DNA of 64,000 nucleotides from Alphaproteobacteria bacterium. GTDB taxonomy: Bacteria; Pseudomonadota; Alphaproteobacteria; RF32; CAG-239. Both the position numbers and the translations under genes were made by a program. The notes under the pieces were generated by a model that saw only the letters and a list, made by a program, of their open reading frames with translations, was not told the DNA's origin and searched no databases. Below, piece after piece: positions 57,463-64,000 of the stretch (the stretch's first letter is position 1; each line of letters starts with the position of its first letter). The stretch lies in NCBI GenBank assembly GCA_017937705.1, contig JAGBDC010000026.1:51830-115829 (forward strand), given 5' to 3'.

Positions 57463-60400
57463 ATGACCGCACACCACATTCTTCCTGATTTTGATGAAGC
57501 TAACAGTTCGCAAATTCCGGCGATTTTGCAACTTATTAATTTGGGATATACTTATATTCCAAGACATGAGGTTGATAATTATCGTGATAGCAAAAGCCAA
57601 TATATTTTGCGTGATATTGCAATCAAAGCCTTGCGAGAGATAAATCCGCCAGAAATATCTGATAAAAGTATTGATGAGGCTATTTTTGGATTAGAGAAAA
57701 TAAAGCTTGATGATGGTGTGGTCAAAGCTTCGGAAATTATTTTTTCTAATTTGCTTAGTGGTGTATCTGTTCCCGAAATTATTGATGGCAAAAAAACATC
57801 TCCTCAATTAAGGTTTATAAATTGGGATGAGCCAGAAAAAAATATGTTTCATGTGGTGGCTGAATTTGAAATTGAAGAAGATCAAAATCGTAGACCGGAC
57901 ATTGTTTTGTTTGTAAATGGTATTCCGTTTGCAGTTATTGAGTGCAAAAAAGCGTCTGTTTTGGTTGATGAAGCTATTCATCAGATGATAAGAAATCAAA
58001 AATATACGCAAACGCCAAAGTTCTTTTTGTTCCCACAAATATTAGTTGCAACCAATGTTAATGAAATAAAATATGGAACAATGCTCACTCCATTTGAGTT
58101 TTATTCAGTTTGGAAAGAAAAAAATGCAACAGACACTTATAATCAAAAAGTGTTAGAAAGTATAAATAAACCGGTTGATACAGCTGTTATTAAGAAAATT
58201 GCATCAGATTTATCAAGATATTCTTATATTCAATGTGAAAAAGAAACTCCGTTAGCTCAAGACAGAGGAATTTATAGCCTGTTAGAACCTGCTCGTTTGC
58301 TTGATTTGGTTAGAAACTTTATCATTTATGATAACGGAATTAAGAAAGTTACGCGCTATCAGCAATATTTTGCTATTAAAAAGACAATAGCAAAAATTCA
58401 AAATCAACATGAAAATGGTAAACGTCATGGTGGACTTATTTGGCATACGCAAGGGAGCGGAAAATCTTTAACCATGGTAATGTTGGTTAAAAACTTAATT
58501 GAAACCGTTAACAATCCAAGAGTTATTGTTGTAACAGACAGAACAGACCTTGATATTCAGATTAGAGATACATTTGCGGCTTGCAATATCAAAAAAGGTG
58601 TTCAACAAGCAACATCTTGCGCTGATTTGGTTAAGAAAATTGAATCTAAAACATTAGATGTTATTACAACATTAGTTCATAAGTTTGATAAACCGACAGA
58701 TTTTGTTGATAATGATAACAACATTTTTGTTTTGATTGATGAAGCACACAGAACACAAGGTGGTGATGCTAATGCAATGATGAACAAGATGTTGCCTAGA
58801 GCTTGTCAGATTGCTTTTACCGGAACACCTTTAATGAAAAAAGTTCCCGAACGTTTGAAAGGTAAAGTTGCTTCAAAATCTGAATCTATTCAAAAGTTTG
58901 GCGGTTTAATTGATGAATATACAATATCAGAAGCAGAAAAAGACGGTGCTGTGTTGCCTCTTATTTATCAAGGACGCTTTGTTGACCAGAAAATTGATGC
59001 GATTGCTGATAAATTTTATGAAAGACTTGCTTCAAAATTTTCGGAGAGTGAACGTAAGGACTTTGCTAAAAAATGTATATCAAGTTCTGTTTTGGAAGAA
59101 ACATCTCAGCGTATTGAAATGATAGCTTTAGATGTTAATGACCATTTTATGAAAAACTTTAAGGACACAGGATTAAAAGGTCAGCTTGTTGCTCCAAGTA
59201 AATATGCTGCTGTAATGTTTAAGAAAGCCTTAGATATGCTTGGTGATATAAATTCTGAAGTTGTTATTTCTGATACATTAGCTGATGAAGGCAAAGATGA
59301 TGTAAATGCTACACATAAAAAAGCAGTTACCGAATATTTATCAGAGCAAAAACATAAATATGGTTCTTTGGAAACAAGAGAAAAACAAATAATTCAAGAT
59401 TATAAGAAAAATCCTGAAGGTTGTGAACTCATCATTGTAGTTGATAAATTATTGACTGGTTTTGATGCTCCTCGTGATACTGCATTATATTTGGCAAAGC
59501 AATTAAAAGACCATAACTTATTGCAAGCAATTGCAAGAGTTAATCGTGTATTTGATGGTGATGCAGGTAAGCAAAGTAAAACTGCTGGTTTGATTGTTGA
59601 CTATTCAAAAAATGCTAAAAACCTTAAAAATGCTTTAGAGTTGTTTTCTAACTATGCGCCCGAAGATATTGAAAACGCATTGTTAGATGCTGATAGCCAA
59701 ATTTTTGTGTTGAAGAGTATTTTTGAACGTCTGCATGATGTGTTTAGAGATATCAAAGATGTTAACAATACCAATGCTTATATTGAGTTTTTGAAAGATC
59801 ATGAAAAAGAAAGAGAAGCTTTTTATGATGATGTAAACAAATTTATCAAGCAATTTTCGGTTTGTTATTCGTTGTATGATTTTCATGAGAAAATAAATAC
59901 GGATGATTTGCTAACTTATAAAAAAGACTTGAAAAGATTTATTGAAATTAAGAAAACAACACAGTTAGCTATGGCTGAAAAAGTTGATTTTTCGAAATAT
60001 AAAGACCAGATTTTGAAATTGTTGGATAAATATGTTACCGCAAAAGATGTTGAGGTGCTTTCAAAAGAAATCAGTTTATCTAATATGTATGAATTTAACC
60101 AATATATTGAAGATCAAAAAAATGGCTTATCAGATAAGTCAAAAGCTGATGCAATACTCGCTCAAACCAAAAAGGTTATTCAAGAAAAATATCATCAAGA
60201 TGAGGCTTTTTATGGTAAATTTAGCGAGTTAATTGATAAATTGCTTAAAGATTTGAAAAATGCAAAAAAAGAAGATTTAGAGGCATTGCTTAACCAAGCT
60301 AAAGATTATCAAAAAAATGTTACGGATTATGTTGATAGTGATATTCCTGAAAAAATAAGAGCTGTAAAGATTTATCACCCATTTTATCGTAATATTAAAG

Positions 60401-60636
60401 ACTTTTTCCAATCCACAGGCGATGGATATGGTGAAATTGTTGAACACATAGTTGATATTATCAAATCGAAAAAAGTTGTAGATTTTCAAAATAACACAAG
60501 TGTAAAAAGAGACATTCTTTTTGCTATTGAAGATTATTTGTTTGATGAGGTTGAAGAAGATTTATCAGCATCAGTCGTTGAACAGATTGCACAAACAGCA
60601 TGGAATTTGGCAGTTCAAAACAAGGATATGCTCTAA
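57463..60636 (+). CDS. hsdR: Type I restriction endonuclease subunit HsdR
   Basis: A 1057-residue translocating endonuclease: N-terminal PD-(D/E)xK region RRPDIVLFVNGIPFAVIECKKAS, helicase motor with TQGSGKSLTMVML (Walker A), IDEAHRTQGGDAN (DEAH), AFTGTPLM and C-terminal motor motifs such as KLLTGFDAPRDTALY and LLQAIARVNRVFDG, then a helical C-terminus. Works with HsdM and HsdS to cut unmethylated DNA after ATP-driven translocation. CGGAG ribosome site. It ends TAATG into the YgjP-like gene. Confidence 0.96.
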   Translation: MTAHHILPDFDEANSSQIPAILQLINLGYTYIPRHEVDNYRDSKSQYILRDIAIKALREINPPEISDKSIDEAIFGLEKIKLDDGVVKASEIIFSNLLSGVSVPEIIDGKKTSPQLRFINWDEPEKNMFHVVAEFEIEEDQNRRPDIVLFVNGIPFAVIECKKASVLVDEAIHQMIRNQKYTQTPKFFLFPQILVATNVNEIKYGTMLTPFEFYSVWKEKNATDTYNQKVLESINKPVDTAVIKKIASDLSRYSYIQCEKETPLAQDRGIYSLLEPARLLDLVRNFIIYDNGIKKVTRYQQYFAIKKTIAKIQNQHENGKRHGGLIWHTQGSGKSLTMVMLVKNLIETVNNPRVIVVTDRTDLDIQIRDTFAACNIKKGVQQATSCADLVKKIESKTLDVITTLVHKFDKPTDFVDNDNNIFVLIDEAHRTQGGDANAMMNKMLPRACQIAFTGTPLMKKVPERLKGKVASKSESIQKFGGLIDEYTISEAEKDGAVLPLIYQGRFVDQKIDAIADKFYERLASKFSESERKDFAKKCISSSVLEETSQRIEMIALDVNDHFMKNFKDTGLKGQLVAPSKYAAVMFKKALDMLGDINSEVVISDTLADEGKDDVNATHKKAVTEYLSEQKHKYGSLETREKQIIQDYKKNPEGCELIIVVDKLLTGFDAPRDTALYLAKQLKDHNLLQAIARVNRVFDGDAGKQSKTAGLIVDYSKNAKNLKNALELFSNYAPEDIENALLDADSQIFVLKSIFERLHDVFRDIKDVNNTNAYIEFLKDHEKEREAFYDDVNKFIKQFSVCYSLYDFHEKINTDDLLTYKKDLKRFIEIKKTTQLAMAEKVDFSKYKDQILKLLDKYVTAKDVEVLSKEISLSNMYEFNQYIEDQKNGLSDKSKADAILAQTKKVIQEKYHQDEAFYGKFSELIDKLLKDLKNAKKEDLEALLNQAKDYQKNVTDYVDSDIPEKIRAVKIYHPFYRNIKDFFQSTGDGYGEIVEHIVDIIKSKKVVDFQNNTSVKRDILFAIEDYLFDEVEEDLSASVVEQIAQTAWNLAVQNKDML

Positions 60637-61319
60637 TGTTTGAAAATTATGACTTTAGAATAATTAAAGAAGACAGAAAATCTTTGTCAGCGGAGGTTTA
60701 TCCTGATTTTCGAATAATTATAAAAGCTCCAATTCAAGCAAAAGATTTTGAAATTGATAATTTTATCAAAAGAAAAACATTATGGATTGATAAGCAATTA
60801 TCATATTTTAAGCAATTTAATGCTCCTGAAAATAAAATTTATGAATCGGGGAGTTCTGCTCTTTACCTTGGACGTCAATATCAGGTTATAATTGAAAAAG
60901 CAGCTCTTAAAAATGTTGTAAAGCTGTCTAATAATAAAATTTATGTTTTATCATCTGCACCTCAAAAGATTGATGAAATAAATAAAGCATTTCAAGAGTG
61001 GCTTGTGAAACGAGCAGAAATTATTTTCAATGAGCGTCTTAACGAATGCATAAAAGCATTTCCAGATGTAGAAAAACCAGTATTAAAAATAAGAAAACTT
61101 AATAAACGTTGGGGAAGCTATTTGAAAAAGCATGAAATCGTTTTGAATCCGGAATTAATAAAGGCTAGCAAAAAATCGATTGATTATGTAATTTATCATG
61201 AGCTATGCCATATTTATTATGATAGACATACGGAAGATTTTTATAACCTACTATCAATTAAAATGCCTAATTGGGAAAAGGTAAAAGATAAAATGGAATT
61301 AGACTTGCTGAGTTACTGA
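60636..61319 (+). CDS. YgjP/DUF45-type metallopeptidase
   Basis: A 227-residue protein of the COG1451 (YgjP/DUF45) group: RIRKLNKRWGSYLKKHEIVLNPELIKASKKSIDYVIYHELCHIYYDRHTEDFYNLL, with HELCH zinc motif. It is commonly found after hsdR in Type I loci. TAATG overlap with hsdR places it in the operon; function in restriction unknown. Chosen start 60636 overlaps the stop. Confidence 0.9.
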   Translation: MFENYDFRIIKEDRKSLSAEVYPDFRIIIKAPIQAKDFEIDNFIKRKTLWIDKQLSYFKQFNAPENKIYESGSSALYLGRQYQVIIEKAALKNVVKLSNNKIYVLSSAPQKIDEINKAFQEWLVKRAEIIFNERLNECIKAFPDVEKPVLKIRKLNKRWGSYLKKHEIVLNPELIKASKKSIDYVIYHELCHIYYDRHTEDFYNLLSIKMPNWEKVKDKMELDLLSY

Positions 61320-61437
61320 GGAAAAACGAAGAAGTCAAATTATTTATGAAAAAATAGTGTTAGAACATTGTAATTTATAAAATTTTCGGATAGATTATGA
61401 TAAGTGATGGTTGTATATTGATAATTTGGATATAAAA

Positions 61438-61596
61438 ATGGAATATGATGTAGTATATGCCAGTTCTGTTGAAGGATTAATTAAAAAAGTAAATCAGATG
61501 ATTGCTGAAGGTTGGCAACTACAAGGTGGTATGACTGTTAGCATTCAAGATGGTACCGAATACTATTTTTATCAAGCGATGGTGAGAAATGTTTAA
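61438..61596 (+). CDS. DUF1737-domain small protein
   Basis: A 52-residue protein: MEYDVVYASSVEGLIKKVNQMIAEGWQLQGG, then EYYFYQAMVRNV, matching DUF1737 (short domain with AEGWQLQGG and QAM). Probably cytoplasmic, function unknown. GGATAT is a weak ribosome site. Lies after the island; may be its last member. Confidence 0.7.
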   Translation: MEYDVVYASSVEGLIKKVNQMIAEGWQLQGGMTVSIQDGTEYYFYQAMVRNV

Positions 61597-61705
61597 AAGT
61601 GGTATTGGAAAATTTATGAACAAATGATGATACGCTAGTTATTTTTTAAAAGTCAATTTGACCTTTATATTTTTATAAGTATCGGTAATATTTTACCCCA
61701 ACCCA

Positions 61706-61936
61706 ATGGGGCTTACGACCTATAAAGTTTGTAAAGCAATTGCAAACAATGAGGACTACAATATTTACTATAATAACGAATACCAAAAAGCTTACAATTT
61801 ATTCAAAAACAAAATAGATAGTTATGAATATGGTCGATGTCGTCTAGGTTTAGTTTCCTTGATCGCCGTATTAAATCCCAATCAAAATCAAATTAAAGAA
61901 AAACAAATAAATGATTTTTTCAAAAATAATAACTAG
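61706..61936 (+). CDS. Doubtful small protein
   Basis: A 76-residue frame (MGLTTYKVCKAIANNEDYN...) with no Shine-Dalgarno site and no recognisable family. The composition is plausible for coding, but the evidence is weak; it could be a remnant. A hairpin terminator follows at 61989. Confidence 0.3.
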   Translation: MGLTTYKVCKAIANNEDYNIYYNNEYQKAYNLFKNKIDSYEYGRCRLGLVSLIAVLNPNQNQIKEKQINDFFKNNN

Positions 61937-62215
61937 AAAGAATGTATTAAATTAAAATTTTCCCAAAAAAGTTAAAAAAAATCATAATAAAAAGATACTC
62001 ATCACGAAGCTAGAGGGTATCTTTTTTTGCCAAACAAATCTGATAGTAAAATTCAAAATTTATATGTAGCTATATGAAAGCTGTTTTTTTATTGCATGTT
62101 TATTTTTTAGAATATATGCTTTTATAAAACGCATAATTTCTTTTGAATGAAGCTCACTTTAGTTATAAAATACCATATAAATTATTATTGAAACTTGATT
62201 AAAACGGAGTAGACC
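61937..62215. other. Intergenic region before the oxidoreductase gene
   Basis: Holds one terminator (61989-62028) and AT-rich sequence; the GGAG of the CoA-disulfide-reductase-like gene is at its right end. Nothing else recognised. Confidence 0.5.
61989..62028 (+). terminator. Terminator after the island
   Basis: AAAAGATAC (61990-61998) pairs with GTATCTTTT (62017-62025), followed by TTT. Confidence 0.75.
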
Positions 62216-63811
62216 ATGAAACTATTAATTATCGGTGGTGGGGCAGCAGGGGCTAGTTGTGCAACCAGATTTAGAAGATTAAATGAACAAGCGCAAATTA
62301 TCATATTGGAAAGGACGGATGAAGTTTCTATTGCTAATTGCGGTTTGCCTTATTATATTTCCGGTGTGATTGAAAAGCGTGATAAAATATTGGTTTCAAC
62401 CCCTCAAAAATTCAAGTCATGGTTTAACATTGATGTAAAACTTAAAACAGAAGTCGTTCAAATTAACAAAGAAGAAAAGTATGTTATAACAAATACTGAT
62501 GAGAAAATTTCATACGATTATTTAGTGATTGCAACGGGAGCTACTCCCATCGTGCCAAATTTTGAAGGTTTAGATAAAAACAAAACTTTTGTGGTGCGTT
62601 CACTTAATGATGCTGATAAAATCAAATCCCATATTAAGGAAAACAACATTCAAAAGGTAGCCGTTATCGGGGGTGGTTTCATTGGCGTGGAGGTTGCCGA
62701 AAATATGATAGAAATGGGCTTAAAAACCTCTTTGATTGAAATGAACAATCAGATTTTGGCACCTTTGGATGCGGAAATGGTGCAACTTGCCCACAAAGAA
62801 ATGCAATCTAAGGGGATTGATTTGATTTTATCAGATGGTGTTCAAAAGTTTAACGGCAATAAAATTATCTTAAACTCCGGCAAAGAAATTGAATTTGAGA
62901 TGTGTATTTTAGCAATTGGTGTTAAACCTGAAATCCGATTGGCAGAAACAGCCGGACTTCAAACTAACCGAGGTATTATTGTTGATGAAACATTAAAAAC
63001 TTCTAATGAGTTTATTTATGCGGCTGGCGATAATGTAGAAATAAAAGATTTTGTCAGTTTGCAAAATACTTTAGTGCCATTGGCTGGACCGGCTAACCGT
63101 CAAGGGCGTATTATTGCTGATAACATTAACGGGGTGCGTTCTGCATATAAAAATACACAAGGTTCATCTGTTGTTAAAGTATTTAGCTTAACGGTTGCAA
63201 GTTCAGGAAACAATGAAAAGCAATTAAAACAAAAGCAAATTCCATATTTGAAAACGTATGTTTATTCACGCTCTCACGCCGGATATTATCCGGATGCCGA
63301 TGCAATTTTATTTAAGTTGTTGTTCAACCAAGACGGCAAAATTTTGGGTATTCAAGGAATAGGCAAAAGTGGTGTTGAAAAAAGAATTGATGTCGTTGCT
63401 ACCATTATGCGAAATAACGGCACTGTTCAAGATATGATTGATGCGGAACTTTGTTATGCGCCACCGTATTCCAGTGCTAAAGATCCGGTTAATGTGTTGG
63501 GCATGAATGCTGATAATATCATAAACGGATTGGTAAAACCTGCATTTATTGAGGATTTGCAAGATGCTCTTATTATAGATGTTCGTCATCCAACAATGTA
63601 TCAGCAAGGTACTGTCCCAAATGCCATTAACATTCCGATTATGGAAATCAGACAACGTTTGAATGAAATTCCAAAGGATAAAAAAGTGGTCTTGTCTTGT
63701 GCAACGGGATATACCAGTTATTGTGCTTCCAGAATTTTAATGCAAAACGGCTTTGATAATGTTTATTCCTTTATGGGCGGATATGATTTTTATAAAGCGG
63801 TAAAATCTTAA
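62216..63811 (+). CDS. CoA-disulfide-reductase/NADH-oxidase-like flavoprotein with rhodanese domain
   Basis: A 531-residue FAD enzyme: GGGAAGASCATRFRR (FAD), IANCGLPYYISG with redox Cys42, VIATGATPIVP, VAVIGGGFIGVEVAENM (NAD(P)H), IYAAGDNVE, SRSHAGYYPDADAILFKLLF and a C-terminal rhodanese domain (DALIIDVRHP..VVLSCATGYTSYCASRIL). Cdr-type enzymes reduce CoA disulfide or persulfides; a fused rhodanese suggests sulfur handling. CGGAG ribosome site. It is separated from tuf by a terminator. Confidence 0.92.
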   Translation: MKLLIIGGGAAGASCATRFRRLNEQAQIIILERTDEVSIANCGLPYYISGVIEKRDKILVSTPQKFKSWFNIDVKLKTEVVQINKEEKYVITNTDEKISYDYLVIATGATPIVPNFEGLDKNKTFVVRSLNDADKIKSHIKENNIQKVAVIGGGFIGVEVAENMIEMGLKTSLIEMNNQILAPLDAEMVQLAHKEMQSKGIDLILSDGVQKFNGNKIILNSGKEIEFEMCILAIGVKPEIRLAETAGLQTNRGIIVDETLKTSNEFIYAAGDNVEIKDFVSLQNTLVPLAGPANRQGRIIADNINGVRSAYKNTQGSSVVKVFSLTVASSGNNEKQLKQKQIPYLKTYVYSRSHAGYYPDADAILFKLLFNQDGKILGIQGIGKSGVEKRIDVVATIMRNNGTVQDMIDAELCYAPPYSSAKDPVNVLGMNADNIINGLVKPAFIEDLQDALIIDVRHPTMYQQGTVPNAINIPIMEIRQRLNEIPKDKKVVLSCATGYTSYCASRILMQNGFDNVYSFMGGYDFYKAVKS

Positions 63812-63862
63812 GCAAACCGCAAAAGATTAGTTTATCCGGATTAATTTCAACCACTATCACAA

Positions 63863-63897
63863 CAAAAAACCGCTTTGAGTTTTCAAAGCGGTTTTTC
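63863..63897. terminator. Bidirectional terminator
   Basis: AAAAACCGCTTTGA pairs with TCAAAGCGGTTTTT (63864-63896), between convergent genes. Confidence 0.85.
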
Positions 63898-63920
63898 TAA
63901 TTTATTCGGTTATATCAAAA

Positions 63921-64000
63921 TTATTTGATAATTTTAGATACAACGCCGGCACCTACGGTACGACCACCTTCACGGATAGCAAAACGTAAACCTTCTTCCA
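63921..64000 (-). CDS. tuf: Elongation factor Tu, C-terminal end only
   Basis: The minus strand from 64000 reads EEGLRFAIREGGRTVGAGVVSKIIK-stop, the conserved end of EF-Tu domain III. The rest lies beyond the window. Confidence 0.96.
   Translation of the reverse strand, partial: EEGLRFAIREGGRTVGAGVVSKIIK

Noticed and set aside
57322-57600. Minus-strand 92-residue frame across the Zn-ribbon/hsdR junction
   Set aside because: It is a shadow of two well-supported genes, with no ribosome site.
49285-61600. Integrative island with att sites bounded by the tRNA
   Set aside because: No integrase gene and no second copy of the tRNA 3' end were found within the window; only the 5' part is repeated.
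1-64000. CRISPR array
   Set aside because: No regularly spaced direct repeats were seen; the Cas2-like protein alone is not enough.

Overview
The window looks like a chromosomal segment of an AT-rich, anaerobic, probably gut-associated alphaproteobacterium. The alphaproteobacterial signals are a circularly permuted two-piece tmRNA gene, an SspB of the alphaproteobacterial type next to it, a MipZ division-site ATPase and an RHH_4-type ribbon-helix-helix protein. LpxK, WaaA and a lipid A-type acyltransferase show a Gram-negative outer membrane. HydF implies [FeFe] hydrogenase metabolism, hence an anaerobic lifestyle. No coverage, taxonomy or database data were available; all calls come from reading the sequence.

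Layout. 1-5.5 kb: a partial secreted protein, folA-thyA, an ankyrin protein, ssrA (tmRNA), sspB plus a small RHH regulator, a metzincin-like protease and an alpha/beta hydrolase. 5.6-9.8 kb: two small secreted proteins, a HAD phosphatase, a D,D-carboxypeptidase with a SPOR domain coupled to mipZ. 9.8-13.4 kb: four tandem acyl-carrier-protein genes (one without the phosphopantetheine serine), then galE and ugd. 13.5-21.1 kb: small membrane proteins, a lytic transglycosylase, two secreted proteins, a uracil-DNA glycosylase and a TPR lipoprotein. 21.2-24.7 kb: lpxK-waaA-acyltransferase-SpoA operon. 24.8-37.3 kb: hydF, a large HExxH protein, dxs, a LysR regulator, a ferritin-like/VIT transporter, MazG, a GNAT-Nudix fusion and an IMPase-family gene. 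37.3-39.3 kb: three lipoproteins, two of them paralogues. 39.4-42.6 kb: an ATP-grasp ligase plus AstE-like deacylase, divergent from an argR-like gene, with ARG-box-like sites between. 42.6-49.2 kb: unknown proteins, sodC, a HIT protein, tRNA-Asn and tRNA-Cys, rpiB-glyA.

49.3-61.6 kb is an accessory defence island beside a tRNA(CAU) gene whose 5' part is duplicated around a roughly 210-base insert. The island holds a half-size HsdS, hsdM, rhuM, fic, a possible SieB-like membrane protein, a PD-(D/E)xK-like protein, a full hsdS, a GIY-YIG gene, a zinc-ribbon protein, hsdR and a YgjP-type metalloprotease, mostly overlapping or nearly so. The GIY-YIG gene lies between perfect 38-base inverted repeats, themselves flanked by an 11-base direct repeat. 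Removing it in silico restores a stop codon to hsdS, so it reads as a small mobile nuclease cassette inserted in the restriction operon. The window ends with a rhodanese-fused CoA-disulfide-reductase-like enzyme and the 3' end of tuf.

A second theme is a set of genes (the acyl carrier proteins, the three lipoproteins and a few small proteins) with no visible Shine-Dalgarno sequence, several behind near-consensus sigma-70-type promoters, unlike their neighbours, which have clear AGGAG-type sites.
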